A DNA stretch of 64,000 nucleotides from a virus, in the IMG/VR virus record IMGVR_UViG_3300030328_001739, positions 1-64,000 of that record. One strand, written 5' to 3'. Shown one piece after another: positions 7,120-18,504 of the stretch. The translations under genes and the position numbers were made by a program. The notes under the pieces were generated by a model. It did not search any database, had not been told where the DNA came from, and worked only from the letters and a program-made list of their open reading frames with translations. How positions within the stretch are numbered: position 1 is the first letter of the stretch; each line of letters starts with the position of its first letter.

Positions 7120-10100
7120 ATGGCATCCCGTACAGGCTCGGCAAGAGTATTCTTCGAGGTTGTTGGTTCATTCCAAGCAGAAAAACTTCTGAAAGATACA
7201 CAAGCAACTTCTACTGTAATGCAAGCAATTATGCTTGATGCTTTTGGTGGTGTGTTTGAGTCTATTCAATTTGCCTTTGAAGGTATAAGTGATTTGTTCA
7301 AAGAACAAATAGATTCGTTTTATGAGTTTGAAGAACAAATGATTCAAGTAAGAAAGTTCTATCAAGGTTCAGAAGAAGATGTTCAGTTTTTCGCAGACGC
7401 ATCTAAACATCTTGGTGAGACTTTTGCATTTAGTGGTTCAGAAGCATTAAAAGCAGCAGCAAACATGGCACAGATGCAGACAGTATTAGGTAGTAAACAA
7501 GCGGTTATTGCTGGTACAGAGATGGGTCTTCTCTTTGCTGAAATAGGTAACATGGAAACACAAGAGGCTATGAAGAAACTTACTAGCCTTATGCAACAAA
7601 CAGGCTTTGCTATGGGTGGTTTAACAAAGGCTCAATATGACTCTTTAGATGCTCAAGAACAAGCAAATGTTGTTCGTGGTAATACAATGCGTGTGTTAGA
7701 CCAACTTAACACTATTGAAAACTCAAGCGTTGCTACAATGCAGGACATGACTTTCGTATTGAACCAGTTCGCAGCACAGGGTAACTTGGCGGGCGAAACA
7801 ATGGGTAGTATGGGTGCTTTAGCCGCTATGCTATTAGAGGCTGGTGAAGAAACTAGCAGGGCTGGAACTGGTCTAAGAATGATGTTCTCTAGGATAGCAG
7901 TAGATGGAGGAGATGCTTCCGAAGCATTAGCAAAAGTTATCCCTGAATTAGACGCTCAAACTATATCCATGATGTCTTTAACAGAGATAATTAAAGCATT
8001 AACCCCTCACTATAAAGAACTAGATAATATAGAAAAGATACGTCTTACACAGGCTGTTGCTGGAAACAGACATTATGTCAAGTTACAGAAGTTGCTAGAA
8101 AACCATGATAGGTTGCTACAAATGAATGAAATGGCTTATGCTGGTAATTATAGTGCAGCAGAAGAGTTTAACAACAGACAAGAATCTATGGTGTTTCAAA
8201 TTGATAGGGCTAATGCTGCTATTGAAAACCAAAGAGTAGAGGTAGGAGAAAACTTAGCAGAGGCTTATGTTCGTTCTTTAGCCCCTCAATATTATTTCTT
8301 ACAAGGTCTAGAAAAGATAACTGATGAATCAAGTGAGTTTATGGGTATAGCCTATGGAGGAAAAATGAACACCGCTATATCCAATATTATGTTTATGGCT
8401 GAAACTATGCAACAATTAGAAGTTCCAATCAATTTTGCTATGGGTCTAGGTAATATATTTATCTCTATGAAAACTATGTCTGTTCTTTTGAAACAAATGA
8501 CTCAACAAGAAAAGGCTCATACAGAGGCTTTCCATAGAAGAATATTTATACAAGAACAATCGGCAGCATTGGCTAATAAGTTTACACATAAACAAATTAG
8601 AGATATTAAAGAGGTTCAACAAGCAGAATTAAAAGCGTTAGATAAAAGTATTGCAGGAATGAATGCTAAAAGGGCTGCTGCTATAAAGGCTAATAGACAA
8701 CAAGAATCTAATATTGCTAGGATAATAGAAGAACATAGAGCCATTGGTGCTTTAGATACTACCGCAAAGGTACAGAAAAGCAACGCTATGATGTTAGATG
8801 TAGAAGCAAGAAGAGTACAAATGACTAACCATAATAATACTATAAGAATGATGGAATCGGAAATACTGTATATTAGAAATATAAGAGCCATGAAAGCAGA
8901 CTATCAAGTTAATCAATTAAACTATTTTATGATGGAATCAGGATATAGAGCGCAACAACAAAAAGACCAAAAAAACTTTATGGGTCATATTCAACGAGAA
9001 GCAGATTACTTGTCTAAACATATAGTTATTTTTAGAGAATTAACAGAAGTAGAACTAGAGCAACTTGGTGTTAAGATAAACGATATTAATGTATCAATGA
9101 GAAGGCAACACCTTATGCTTTCAGAGGCTAGGCTTAGGTTACAGTTGGGTACTTTAACAGAGGAAGAAACAATAGCACTAGAAGAAGAAATAGCCACTAG
9201 AGAAAAACATATTAGTAGTATGGGTAGAGAACTGGCGGGTATTGAAGGTCTAATTAATGCTAACGGTCAACTAAAGGCTAGGACTGATGAAGTAACTAGG
9301 GCATTAGGTGGTCTTTCAACTTATATGGCTAAACACAAAGGCGACTTGAGCAGTTCAGCAATAGCAGTTAAGTATTTTGGTGATGCTTGGAATCAAGCCC
9401 GTTATAATATGTTTATTGCAGAAGGAGCATTCAAATCCACTATGTCTACTATACAATTAGGTATGTCATCAGTATTAGGTCTTATGATGTTATTTACAGA
9501 CAATACTGATTTACTGTCTGCTGCTATGATTGGTCTTGCTCTTGCTAATGGTATAGGTGCTGCTGCTACATGGGCTTATGCTGCGGCTGCTGATGGGGCT
9601 ACTCTTAGTACTATACTAATGCAAGCAGCAGCGACATCGGGATTATCTTTAATTGCTGCTGGTGCAGCCTTAGCAGCAGGTTATGTTCTTTGGGAAACAT
9701 TCAAACCTGATAAAAACTTTGAGGACAGTATGTCTGCTATAACAGATTTAGATAATGGTTTAGGAGACTTACAATCAACTATGACTGATTTGTCAAAGAA
9801 AGGAGATGTAACTATTGACACAATACTTGGTGATACTACTTACAATCAACTTAGAAATAGTGCTACAATGGCGGCAGACGCAGTTGGTCTAATAGCAGAG
9901 AAACAAGATGAATTAAATGCAGCAATACTAGATACAGATACTTATAGCGACGCAGAAATAAAAGCACTACAAACTAAACTAGGTTATTATGAACAAATAG
10001 GTAAGGAAGTAGGCACAATAAATGATGCACATATGTCTTTGAATAAAACAATACAAAGAGAAACAACAGCAGCATCAACATATACTGCATCAGAAAGAAG

Positions 10101-10689
10101 CCGTGATTGGACCTATGAAATGATGACTAACCCTGAGAACTTTATATCGCAATTAAATAGCGGTGTGATGATGCACCAAGCATCCATGTTTCAAGCAGGT
10201 CTACTTAAAGACGAAGAATTAAATCAGTATTTAGAAATGTATGGTAAGTTTGGTAAACAAATAGGGTATTACATTACTGGTATTGATACAGTATATGAAA
10301 CAGCCGAAGAAAGAAACGAAGTTATGAATGCTATGAATCAGGCTTTGTTAACCGATGCAGAATCAGTAGGAGATAATATAAAAGAGTTTTATGAAGGTAT
10401 ATTAGTAAATGTTGGAGAAGCAGCAACTACTATGACTTCGGATGTCGGTGCTGCTCTTTCAGAAGTTGGAGAGTTTGCTAACGCTAGAGAAGAATTGTTC
10501 TTTGGTAATCAAGCAAACTTTCAAGGCTCAGTATACAAACAAATTACACAAGGCGGGGTCGAAAGTCTATTACATAGAGTTGAAATAATGCAAACCAATG
10601 TGTTTAACGGTGTTACCATAGAAGAAGCAATAGATAGAGTATCAGATGGCGTAATGATGAACCTAAGAGCGCAAGGTGTACCAATATGA
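7120..10689 (+). CDS. Tail tape-measure protein, 1189 aa
   Basis: It is a very long, mostly helical protein with coiled-coil stretches (for example residues 480-720, rich in Glu, Gln, Lys and Arg). A hydrophobic block at about 785-860 with several membrane-like segments (MIGLALANGIGAAATWAYA, then GLSLIAAGAALAAGYVLW) is typical of tape-measure proteins, which set tail length and help DNA cross the membrane. The N-terminal part (QMIQVRKFYQGSEEDVQFF, then TNMAQM-like repeats) resembles the TP901-type tape-measure core. It follows the chaperone pair, as expected. If about 1.5 A of tail per residue applies, the tail would be about 180 nm; this is a rule-of-thumb estimate. Confidence 0.9.
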   Translation: MASRTGSARVFFEVVGSFQAEKLLKDTQATSTVMQAIMLDAFGGVFESIQFAFEGISDLFKEQIDSFYEFEEQMIQVRKFYQGSEEDVQFFADASKHLGETFAFSGSEALKAAANMAQMQTVLGSKQAVIAGTEMGLLFAEIGNMETQEAMKKLTSLMQQTGFAMGGLTKAQYDSLDAQEQANVVRGNTMRVLDQLNTIENSSVATMQDMTFVLNQFAAQGNLAGETMGSMGALAAMLLEAGEETSRAGTGLRMMFSRIAVDGGDASEALAKVIPELDAQTISMMSLTEIIKALTPHYKELDNIEKIRLTQAVAGNRHYVKLQKLLENHDRLLQMNEMAYAGNYSAAEEFNNRQESMVFQIDRANAAIENQRVEVGENLAEAYVRSLAPQYYFLQGLEKITDESSEFMGIAYGGKMNTAISNIMFMAETMQQLEVPINFAMGLGNIFISMKTMSVLLKQMTQQEKAHTEAFHRRIFIQEQSAALANKFTHKQIRDIKEVQQAELKALDKSIAGMNAKRAAAIKANRQQESNIARIIEEHRAIGALDTTAKVQKSNAMMLDVEARRVQMTNHNNTIRMMESEILYIRNIRAMKADYQVNQLNYFMMESGYRAQQQKDQKNFMGHIQREADYLSKHIVIFRELTEVELEQLGVKINDINVSMRRQHLMLSEARLRLQLGTLTEEETIALEEEIATREKHISSMGRELAGIEGLINANGQLKARTDEVTRALGGLSTYMAKHKGDLSSSAIAVKYFGDAWNQARYNMFIAEGAFKSTMSTIQLGMSSVLGLMMLFTDNTDLLSAAMIGLALANGIGAAATWAYAAAADGATLSTILMQAAATSGLSLIAAGAALAAGYVLWETFKPDKNFEDSMSAITDLDNGLGDLQSTMTDLSKKGDVTIDTILGDTTYNQLRNSATMAADAVGLIAEKQDELNAAILDTDTYSDAEIKALQTKLGYYEQIGKEVGTINDAHMSLNKTIQRETTAASTYTASERSRDWTYEMMTNPENFISQLNSGVMMHQASMFQAGLLKDEELNQYLEMYGKFGKQIGYYITGIDTVYETAEERNEVMNAMNQALLTDAESVGDNIKEFYEGILVNVGEAATTMTSDVGAALSEVGEFANAREELFFGNQANFQGSVYKQITQGGVESLLHRVEIMQTNVFNGVTIEEAIDRVSDGVMMNLRAQGVPI

Positions 10690-13600
10690 GAACTACAACA
10701 GACGAAATAAACGTATGGTTAGTAGGTTACTACGATGACTTTCAATCATCCAAATCAATAGCAGATGACTTAAACGCTGCTAACGCTACATCAACAGACC
10801 ATACTATTACTCATCATGGTAATCCTATGAACGGAGAAGCGTTTAACAATCCTACTTTTCGTTATTCTTACGCTGATAGAGCGCAATATACTACTTATTT
10901 AGTAGGTAGCGATTCTTTTAGTGCGGCACAATTATTCACCACTACATCCCCATCAATAAAGAATGAGGGTCATCATCAATGGTTGACATTAGATTTAATC
11001 AGAAATAATAAATACGACTGGGAAGGCAGAGCGCAACTACAATATCCTGATTCAAGAAGAGGTACTAGACAAAGATTTAGTGGGGCAGCAGGAGATTCAT
11101 ATGAAGCGTTTGTAAACGCACATGATACTAGAGGTCTATACTACGCCCCGTTAGGTGTTATAGATTCTACCGCAGGTAGGTCTAGAGTATATGCAGCCAA
11201 CGCAGCAGATAACGATGGGGATATGTATGAAGGTGCTGGTTCACATATACGTGTAGATGTTGAGGGTCAATACGGTACTAAATCAATATCACTAGCGGGT
11301 GTTTTAATGGGAGAACAAATGAATACAAGTTCTTCTAGTAGAGGTACTTCTACTAAGAATCTATATCCACTTAAATCTCCAGCAGGTAAACCGTTTTTAG
11401 TTTCTAAATTATTTGGTAATTCTACTGGGAGACATAGAATACTAAACTATGATGGACCCATGCAATTTGTGGGTTTAGGTGATACTTTCAATATGAGGAT
11501 TGCTGCTCATGCTATGGGTGGTTGGGGTGGAGAAAGATACACTCTTAACTTAGGATATAAAAAGGCAGATGGTTTTAATAAAAGTAACCAAACATTTGGT
11601 AGTAACCCGTTGCTAACTTTAGAAATACCGATTAGTAATTTAGGTTCTTACAATAGCGGCAACTATTTATCAATAAATAACTATACTGCATCAGATAACA
11701 ACGGCCAATGGACTGATATAGATGTGGTATTAGATTTTTCCGCTAATACATATAAAGCATATGCAGATGGAACATTATTTAGCAACGGTGCATTCAGTAA
11801 CAATTGGTCTGCTGGTGATATATATGGTTGGTCGCTTGATGTAAATTGTACTGGCTCTATGAGCAAAAACGTAGGTATGATTACTTGTATAGATAGAGCA
11901 GCACTTTATATCCCATTAGGGGATGCAGTACAAGATACCAACTATACACCTATTACTAGTCTTACTATTGATAAACAAACTAATGCTTTATCTACTGTTC
12001 AGGTAGTTATATCTGATGATGATAATAGGTATGGTGTAAGTGGTTTAATATCGGCAGAAGGTTTTACAGAATGGGATATGATAGTATTTAGAGATAATTT
12101 AGATAGACCTATATTTTGGGGTACTCTTAGTGGTATGGCTCATACACAAAACCCTAAATCCCAAACACTAGATACTTTATTTGTTGCTGATGAGAAATAT
12201 TCGTTGCTAGATAGACAGTTACCAGTATGGGAAACAGGACAGAATGCTTATCTATCAAGAGAAGGACATTTAGCATTAAATACTCAAATAGAAAAGAATT
12301 ATAATTTGGTTAAAAATATGGGTGATATATTAAACACAGGTACTAAAAAACTTACCTTTAATAATTCTACTATTGGTTTTGAATCTTCTGATTTTACAAC
12401 AGCAGACAACCAAAGAACTTCTTTGGGTTCATCTCACCCTATTCAAATGTATATCAATGAAGATGTAAACGGACCTAACAACGCAGAAAAAGACTGGGAT
12501 GGTTATGATTCACCAAAATATATGTTAGCAGATACAAGATATATTTTTCATCCTACTACTAATTTTACTTATTTTGTTATTGACTCTACTGCTCATTTAG
12601 TAGGCTCTAGTGGTGTATCGGCATCTAATACCATTATGTCTACATTCCCTGATAGTGCTGGAACTAGAACATTTACTGTATCAGCAATAACAACTATGAG
12701 TAGAAGTGGGAATGCTCCTGATGAAACACCAACATCCTATAAGTTGCTTAAGGTTGCTAACTCTAACAACACAACACTTACACCTACTGCTCTTTGTAGC
12801 CAATATCAACTTCTATACACTAATTTAACTGATAGTACTAAAAAAAGACTTAGGTTTACTACTGCTAGCGCACACGGTTTAACATTAGGTAGTAAAATAT
12901 TATTTGGTTCAGTCATTGACCCTAGTAGTAACAACGACCCAGTATCTCAAGCGTTTTTATTTGACGGTGGTAGATATAGAATATTAGGTGTACCTTCTTC
13001 TACTACTTTTGATATTGAAGTTACTAATATGACTATTACAACTTCAGCAGCGCAGAACTTTGGTGCAGCAGGTTATAGATTACCTATAATAAATGAAAGT
13101 GGTTATAGTGTAACAGATAACAACTTGCATATAGTAGGTAAAGACCAAACAGATTACTATACTGGTAAAGAAGGTGGTTATTATAGAAACGTACATACAA
13201 GATGGATGCGTGATATATCAGAATCACTTTGGTTCAAATCAAAGTTTGGTGTAATATCCAAAACTTGTTATCATTCAGCAGGTAAAAATACAATAACAAA
13301 TAATCCTGTTGCGCCAACACTCGCTAGTGCCTATTCACAAGATACTGCTACATTTACTGGTATATCTTCATTTACTACATCTAGTACAACACTTAGTTGT
13401 GATGACCCCGCAATATGGTATTACAATGTAGTTTTAGGAAAACCCGGTATTTTAGATGTTATAGACCCAATAACAAAAAGAAGAGATACTATTTTATTTG
13501 ACGGTACTAGTACGCCTAGTACAGCCTCGTTATCCTATATACAATTAAATAGTGGTGCTGCTGTTACGATTGACGGTAATGCTTGGAGAAATGGATTTCA

Positions 13601-16600
13601 AGTTAGCGACACAACAATAAAGATATGGGATATTGTAGTACATACTGGTTTTGATAATTCTGAATTAAATGGTGTTTTCCAAGTTAGTGGTATATACACT
13701 CAGACTGGTGGGGTAACAAAGTATGTCGCAGTAAGAATTAAAGGTTACGATAGTAAAGTAAACAATGCTTCTACGGTTAACACTTCTTGGTTTGATGACC
13801 CTGATGATATGTGGCCTCTTATTACTAGGAATAGTGTTGTAGCAGGTGTTGATATTGGTAGTTATGTTGTTTACGAATATACAGATAAAATATCTGCACC
13901 AACAACAACTAATGCTAGTTACAATGTTGCTAGTTTTACTAGTTCGACAGGTAGTATATATTTTGGTTCATATAATATACAAAATGTAAAAGGCCAAAGA
14001 ACAGATTGGACTTCGGGGGATTTCTTGTATAGGTATAGACAAATAGATGAAAGCAACGGGTATAAACACTTATGGTTGCTATGGTCTGATATGAGAAATG
14101 ATGGTAACGCTGATGCTAATGATGGTAAAAATATAAGTGATTTTGGGCTTATGTTACCTACTACTTCTAACTACGACTTAGACCTTGTATTTGCAGACCA
14201 ATTTGATTCTGATGGAGACAATACACCATTCACTAGTCTAAAAATAGGAGAGGAAGTAGATATATGGAATATAGATGCGGATGCAGAACCATACACAGGT
14301 AATGATTGGTCTGATTTGGCTAATGCTTCTGATACATATAAAATAGGAGAAATAAGAAGTGCCGGTAATACCAATCCTTATTCTGACTGGAAGAATAAAG
14401 GTGGTTCATTCTTAATTATAGATACTAGTAGATTTTTCAATATGAACACCGAAGCAACCAACGGTAGACCGGGGTATGAAGTAGGTGGTCTTGCGCACTT
14501 TGATGATTATGATATACCTATTGCTGGAACACCATACTTATTAGATGCTTACTGGAAAAAAGCGGTTGCTAGTTATCAAAACTCAGGTACTCTATTAAAC
14601 GGAACTACTACATCCAATATAGCAAATCATCCTAATCAATTTAACTTTTTGAATGATGCTACACTAATTGATGGTGATAGTATAATAATAGACCAAACAA
14701 GTTTGGTTTTACAAGATGCTACACATTTTAATCTAGGTAGTGGCGTAGATGGTTATGGTGTAATAGTAGCAACAAGCGGCCAAGATAGATATTTATATGC
14801 TCTTAGATGGAATGGTGTTACAGGTAATACCTTAACAAATGTATATATCGGTGGTTATACTGAAATGGCTGTTGACCCAGTAAGTATTAGACAATTTTTA
14901 GATGATTCAGATAGTGAATGGACTCTTGGTAGTAGAGCAAACATACAAATAAAAGACCCTGCTAATACTTCATCAGAAGGATATGATAGTGTAGTTGTAT
15001 ACAATACACCAGCAGCATTGTATGGGTTTAGGTTACTAATGAGTGTAGATGGTTATGTGTCTGATAAGAATAGTGGTACTTATTATGATAGTGATAAAAT
15101 TAGAATGCTGCAAAATACAGCGTTGCTAAATACTTGGACTAGAAACTCACATCTACCTGCTATTGTAGGTATTAAAAATGTACCATTAACTAGGAACATG
15201 ACTACTACACAAATAGCACACGCTGGTACTGATTACGAAGACTTTGGTAGTGTTACAGATATTAGGAATAATACTTTCCAAAAAGGAATAGATACCATAA
15301 GAAGAAATAGTGGTAGTGGTTCTAGTGGGACTAATAAGATATTTTCTAGGGTAGTGGGTAGGGATGGTATGTATGATTATAGGCCTTCTTTTAATCTAAA
15401 CTTAGCATTAACTAGAAGCAATATTAAAAACGCTAATATGAAATTAGATGCAACAGGTATAGTAACTAATATTAGAGCATACTATGACGGCAACAAAGCA
15501 TTTGTAGATTATCCCGAAGCAACTACTGGAACAGAGGCTAGATGGAAAATATTAGATTTATCTAAAGTAAGAACTAGAGAAGAAGCATTAGCATTAGCAC
15601 AAAAAGAATATGATATTAAGAAATCAAGTGCTATGTCGGTAGACGTACAACTAATAGGCACAGGAACAGAAAAAGACCCATATTTATCAGGTGGTAAATA
15701 TGGTTATATCGCTGACCCTGCGGTTGTTACATTAGAAATTAGCAACAAAGAAAAATACGCTTGTTCTTGGACTTCATTATTTGGTGGTATACCATACCCC
15801 GGAATGTGTAATGCTATGGATGGTATTAGTAGAAGTGATAAAAGTAACGCTATTCGTGCTGCTATATTTAATGATAGAACATCAGATTTATCAAGTAAAT
15901 TAGTTATTCTCGGTTGTTCAGAAGCAGCAGGTGGAAATGGCGGGATAAGATGGACCGCAAGTAGTTTAGAAATAGATTGGAGCAAAACACATGGCGGTGG
16001 TTCAACAGGTACGTTTACTATACCTGACCCTAGTGTATCGGGTTTTGGTAGTATTACTAGCGGTAGTGATAAGATAACATTTTATTATTCAGCAGGTATG
16101 GATTTGGTTGCTGATGATAACGAACAAATAGAGTATATTAATACATTCCCTGCAAAAGATTACTATTCTAACTATGGAGCAAAAAGCATTAGTCATGCTT
16201 TACAGATAGTACATATACCTAAATCAACACCTAGCGTTAGTGCTAATTGGGGTTCTGAACTTAGATTCTGTATTAGTGTTACTAGTGGAACTTCTGCTGA
16301 TGACGCAGAGTTTACTGTTCACGCAATAGATTATGCGTTTGCTAATACAGGTGGTGTATCACAATTTACGGCAACTCACAAATCTAATTCTTCTGTTTTA
16401 GTAAATGGTAATGGATTTTATGAGTTAGGATTCCCTTCTACTTACGGAGCAACTGCTGGTGCTAAAATGATTATATCTGTAAATACAGACTACCTAAGAG
16501 CAATACTTAGAACTAGATGCGGGGACCAAATAAAAAATGGTAGCAACATTCCGGGTCTTAGTACATTTACTAGTACTGATACTAGGTCTTTATTTCCATT

Positions 16601-17639
16601 AGGTATGAAAATAGATACAGGTGAAGGAGGCATTTCCAATGAAAGAGTTGCGTGGTATGCACCTAGATTAAATGTTGTAGATGATGTTAACTACTATCCA
16701 GCAACTAACGTAACACTAACTGATACTCATATAGATTTATCATCACAAAGTATGATAGTTAGAAACGTAAACTATCAAAGAAAAAACCAAAAGACACCAA
16801 ATCTTTCTCTTACTTTAGAAAGAAATGAAGCAAGATACAAAAAGACGTTAGCCTCTTTATTCTCTGACGGTAAACCAACAGGAGGAATACAAGAAGGAGA
16901 AGGGCAACAAGGTAATCAAGCCAGTAACCCGCAAGGTCAAGGTCCATCATCCCCTAATAAGGAAGGTGGAATGAGAGATGGAGGATTTAAGTTAAACACT
17001 ATGAGCCTTACTACTATGTCTAGGGTATCAGGCAAAACAGAGTTCAAAACTGATGCTGGTAGTTCAGATGCAGAGTGGGGTGTAATAGGACAAAAAAAGA
17101 TAGCAACGACTAGTACAGCCAGCACTACCGTTGATGGCTTTGATGCTGTTGTAACAGGTAGTGGTAGTGTTAGTTGTAGTGATGGTTTTGTTTTGCCGGG
17201 AACCTATATTGATGGTGATGGCGTTGCTAGAACGGGTGTATCTCACGAACAATCATTTACAGTAAGAGTTCCTAGTGATTCAGTAGATAGTTTTGTTGTC
17301 TTAAAAGCACAGGCTACACTAGATGGAACTAAACAAACTGCAAGCCAAAACGCAGTCTTAACGATAAAAGTAGAATCAGAAGACAATACAAACTATGGTA
17401 GCAACACAATAACTATTGGTTCTACATCCACAGATAGAAAAGAATACGTGTTGTTTTCACAGAAGGTAAAAGGGGCTGTTGCTGGTAGCAACCTAAAGAT
17501 TACTATAACTAGAAATCCCGGCTCAGGAAGCGATACAGCGTCTTATAGAGCATTAAGAGTACACAATGTATCCTTATCTACTACAAGGGCTACAAATCCC
17601 TCTAAATCTAGTGCTAAGACATTTAAGCCTTATTCATAA
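10686..17639 (+). CDS. Giant tail hub/host-recognition protein, 2317 aa
   Basis: The ATG overlaps the tape-measure stop (ATGA). Residues about 420-520 (PITSLTIDKQTNALSTVQV, then GLISAEGFTEWDMIVF and DRPIFWGTL) have the pattern of a siphovirus hub domain that caps the tail tube, where a local coordinate frame is followed by an excursion or path statement. The preceding region contains a lectin-like domain (about 235-390). The long Ser/Thr/Asn/Gly-rich remainder is beta-rich, like receptor-binding and baseplate proteins. Near residue 2060 is a Gly/Gln/Pro/Asn linker (EGEGQQGNQASNPQGQG), followed by a final domain of about 240 residues that could be the host-binding tip. Its stop overlaps the convergent ERCC4 nuclease gene by 10 bp. 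Confidence 0.75.
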   Translation: MRTTTDEINVWLVGYYDDFQSSKSIADDLNAANATSTDHTITHHGNPMNGEAFNNPTFRYSYADRAQYTTYLVGSDSFSAAQLFTTTSPSIKNEGHHQWLTLDLIRNNKYDWEGRAQLQYPDSRRGTRQRFSGAAGDSYEAFVNAHDTRGLYYAPLGVIDSTAGRSRVYAANAADNDGDMYEGAGSHIRVDVEGQYGTKSISLAGVLMGEQMNTSSSSRGTSTKNLYPLKSPAGKPFLVSKLFGNSTGRHRILNYDGPMQFVGLGDTFNMRIAAHAMGGWGGERYTLNLGYKKADGFNKSNQTFGSNPLLTLEIPISNLGSYNSGNYLSINNYTASDNNGQWTDIDVVLDFSANTYKAYADGTLFSNGAFSNNWSAGDIYGWSLDVNCTGSMSKNVGMITCIDRAALYIPLGDAVQDTNYTPITSLTIDKQTNALSTVQVVISDDDNRYGVSGLISAEGFTEWDMIVFRDNLDRPIFWGTLSGMAHTQNPKSQTLDTLFVADEKYSLLDRQLPVWETGQNAYLSREGHLALNTQIEKNYNLVKNMGDILNTGTKKLTFNNSTIGFESSDFTTADNQRTSLGSSHPIQMYINEDVNGPNNAEKDWDGYDSPKYMLADTRYIFHPTTNFTYFVIDSTAHLVGSSGVSASNTIMSTFPDSAGTRTFTVSAITTMSRSGNAPDETPTSYKLLKVANSNNTTLTPTALCSQYQLLYTNLTDSTKKRLRFTTASAHGLTLGSKILFGSVIDPSSNNDPVSQAFLFDGGRYRILGVPSSTTFDIEVTNMTITTSAAQNFGAAGYRLPIINESGYSVTDNNLHIVGKDQTDYYTGKEGGYYRNVHTRWMRDISESLWFKSKFGVISKTCYHSAGKNTITNNPVAPTLASAYSQDTATFTGISSFTTSSTTLSCDDPAIWYYNVVLGKPGILDVIDPITKRRDTILFDGTSTPSTASLSYIQLNSGAAVTIDGNAWRNGFQVSDTTIKIWDIVVHTGFDNSELNGVFQVSGIYTQTGGVTKYVAVRIKGYDSKVNNASTVNTSWFDDPDDMWPLITRNSVVAGVDIGSYVVYEYTDKISAPTTTNASYNVASFTSSTGSIYFGSYNIQNVKGQRTDWTSGDFLYRYRQIDESNGYKHLWLLWSDMRNDGNADANDGKNISDFGLMLPTTSNYDLDLVFADQFDSDGDNTPFTSLKIGEEVDIWNIDADAEPYTGNDWSDLANASDTYKIGEIRSAGNTNPYSDWKNKGGSFLIIDTSRFFNMNTEATNGRPGYEVGGLAHFDDYDIPIAGTPYLLDAYWKKAVASYQNSGTLLNGTTTSNIANHPNQFNFLNDATLIDGDSIIIDQTSLVLQDATHFNLGSGVDGYGVIVATSGQDRYLYALRWNGVTGNTLTNVYIGGYTEMAVDPVSIRQFLDDSDSEWTLGSRANIQIKDPANTSSEGYDSVVVYNTPAALYGFRLLMSVDGYVSDKNSGTYYDSDKIRMLQNTALLNTWTRNSHLPAIVGIKNVPLTRNMTTTQIAHAGTDYEDFGSVTDIRNNTFQKGIDTIRRNSGSGSSGTNKIFSRVVGRDGMYDYRPSFNLNLALTRSNIKNANMKLDATGIVTNIRAYYDGNKAFVDYPEATTGTEARWKILDLSKVRTREEALALAQKEYDIKKSSAMSVDVQLIGTGTEKDPYLSGGKYGYIADPAVVTLEISNKEKYACSWTSLFGGIPYPGMCNAMDGISRSDKSNAIRAAIFNDRTSDLSSKLVILGCSEAAGGNGGIRWTASSLEIDWSKTHGGGSTGTFTIPDPSVSGFGSITSGSDKITFYYSAGMDLVADDNEQIEYINTFPAKDYYSNYGAKSISHALQIVHIPKSTPSVSANWGSELRFCISVTSGTSADDAEFTVHAIDYAFANTGGVSQFTATHKSNSSVLVNGNGFYELGFPSTYGATAGAKMIISVNTDYLRAILRTRCGDQIKNGSNIPGLSTFTSTDTRSLFPLGMKIDTGEGGISNERVAWYAPRLNVVDDVNYYPATNVTLTDTHIDLSSQSMIVRNVNYQRKNQKTPNLSLTLERNEARYKKTLASLFSDGKPTGGIQEGEGQQGNQASNPQGQGPSSPNKEGGMRDGGFKLNTMSLTTMSRVSGKTEFKTDAGSSDAEWGVIGQKKIATTSTASTTVDGFDAVVTGSGSVSCSDGFVLPGTYIDGDGVARTGVSHEQSFTVRVPSDSVDSFVVLKAQATLDGTKQTASQNAVLTIKVESEDNTNYGSNTITIGSTSTDRKEYVLFSQKVKGAVAGSNLKITITRNPGSGSDTASYRALRVHNVSLSTTRATNPSKSSAKTFKPYS

Positions 17640-18346
17640 TCTTCTCTAATAGAAATTATTCTCTCTGCCGTTGGGTTACTAATACCTTTAACTTTAGTTA
17701 AAGATTTTTTATTATTCTTTTTTAATAATATTTTGCTTAAAGAGCCAAACTCTTTTAGCAACGCATGAGCAGATTCTAAAGTAACCCCGGGAATTGTTGC
17801 TAACATTACAGCCCTATAATCCTCAGAAAAATTGCCGTTTCTTCGCACTCTTTTCTCTGCTGCTATTGCGTTGCTAACTGTTAGTTTAGTGTGGGAGGTT
17901 ACTATCCAACTGACATAATCATCCATAGTAGCAAACTCAATATATCTAATCTTGGGGAATCTAGCGTACATATTCAATTTGAAATTGCGGATAACCCCTT
18001 TCATTTTCATTACTTCTTGAGCAACCACTTTTTTACTAGTTCTCTTTCTGAAATAAGGCTTTAGTTGTGTACCATATACTGCTAAGATAGGGTATTCATA
18101 AGCATCACAAAGGTCTGCTAGTTGTTGTGTTAGGTTTCTATTCCTACCTATACCCAATATAGTTCTGTATAAGTCATTGATTTCCTTTGCTTCTATACCC
18201 CAAGAGCCAATAACATAATCACCAGTTGATAATCTCTTTACCTTACCTTTACCGTTTTTATCTATGTCAACATCACCAAGTCTACCTAGCAACGAATGAA
18301 TAAGCGCAGGGTTCTCCCTGTCATCTATATACACTACCACGTACAC
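17630..18346 (-). CDS. ERCC4/XPF-family structure-specific nuclease with C-terminal helix-hairpin-helix, 238 aa
   Basis: The N-terminal nuclease domain has VYIDDRE at residues 5-11, GDYVIG near 42 and EAKE near 52. These correspond to the VxDxRE, GDY and ERK-type catalytic motifs of XPF/Mus81/Hef nucleases; the usual ERK is EAK here, keeping Glu and Lys. The C-terminus has two helix-hairpin-helix elements (IPGVTLESAHALLKEFG and VKGISNPTAERI). Such proteins cut branched DNA or 3' flaps and could resolve replication or recombination intermediates. The start is GTG. It is the last gene of the minus-strand replication block and overlaps the convergent hub gene. Confidence 0.85.
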   Translation of the reverse strand: MYVVVYIDDRENPALIHSLLGRLGDVDIDKNGKGKVKRLSTGDYVIGSWGIEAKEINDLYRTILGIGRNRNLTQQLADLCDAYEYPILAVYGTQLKPYFRKRTSKKVVAQEVMKMKGVIRNFKLNMYARFPKIRYIEFATMDDYVSWIVTSHTKLTVSNAIAAEKRVRRNGNFSEDYRAVMLATIPGVTLESAHALLKEFGSLSKILLKKNNKKSLTKVKGISNPTAERIISIREDYE

Positions 18347-18374
18347 CGATTAGGCAGTTGCTTGATAAAGGGTT

Positions 18375-18482
18375 CTAATCCCCACAGCAACCTACTACCT
18401 TTGTATGGCAGTTAAGACAGGCTCTAGAGCCATGTACCTCTATAAATCCTTTAACACTACCACAAAAAGGACAATGAGTCAT
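18375..18482 (-). CDS. Zinc-ribbon microprotein, 35 aa
   Basis: ATG 18482 is preceded by AGGAT and runs to TAG at 18375-18377 between the primase and nuclease genes. The product has CPFC at residues 4-7 and CLNC at 22-25, followed by a His and two more Cys, a four-cysteine zinc-ribbon layout. Zinc ribbons of this size occur repeatedly in this genome. It probably binds nucleic acid or another replication protein; the function is unknown. Confidence 0.5.
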   Translation of the reverse strand: MTHCPFCGSVKGFIEVHGSRACLNCHTKVVGCCGD

Positions 18483-18504
18483 TATCCTACATTCTTCACT
18501 TTCT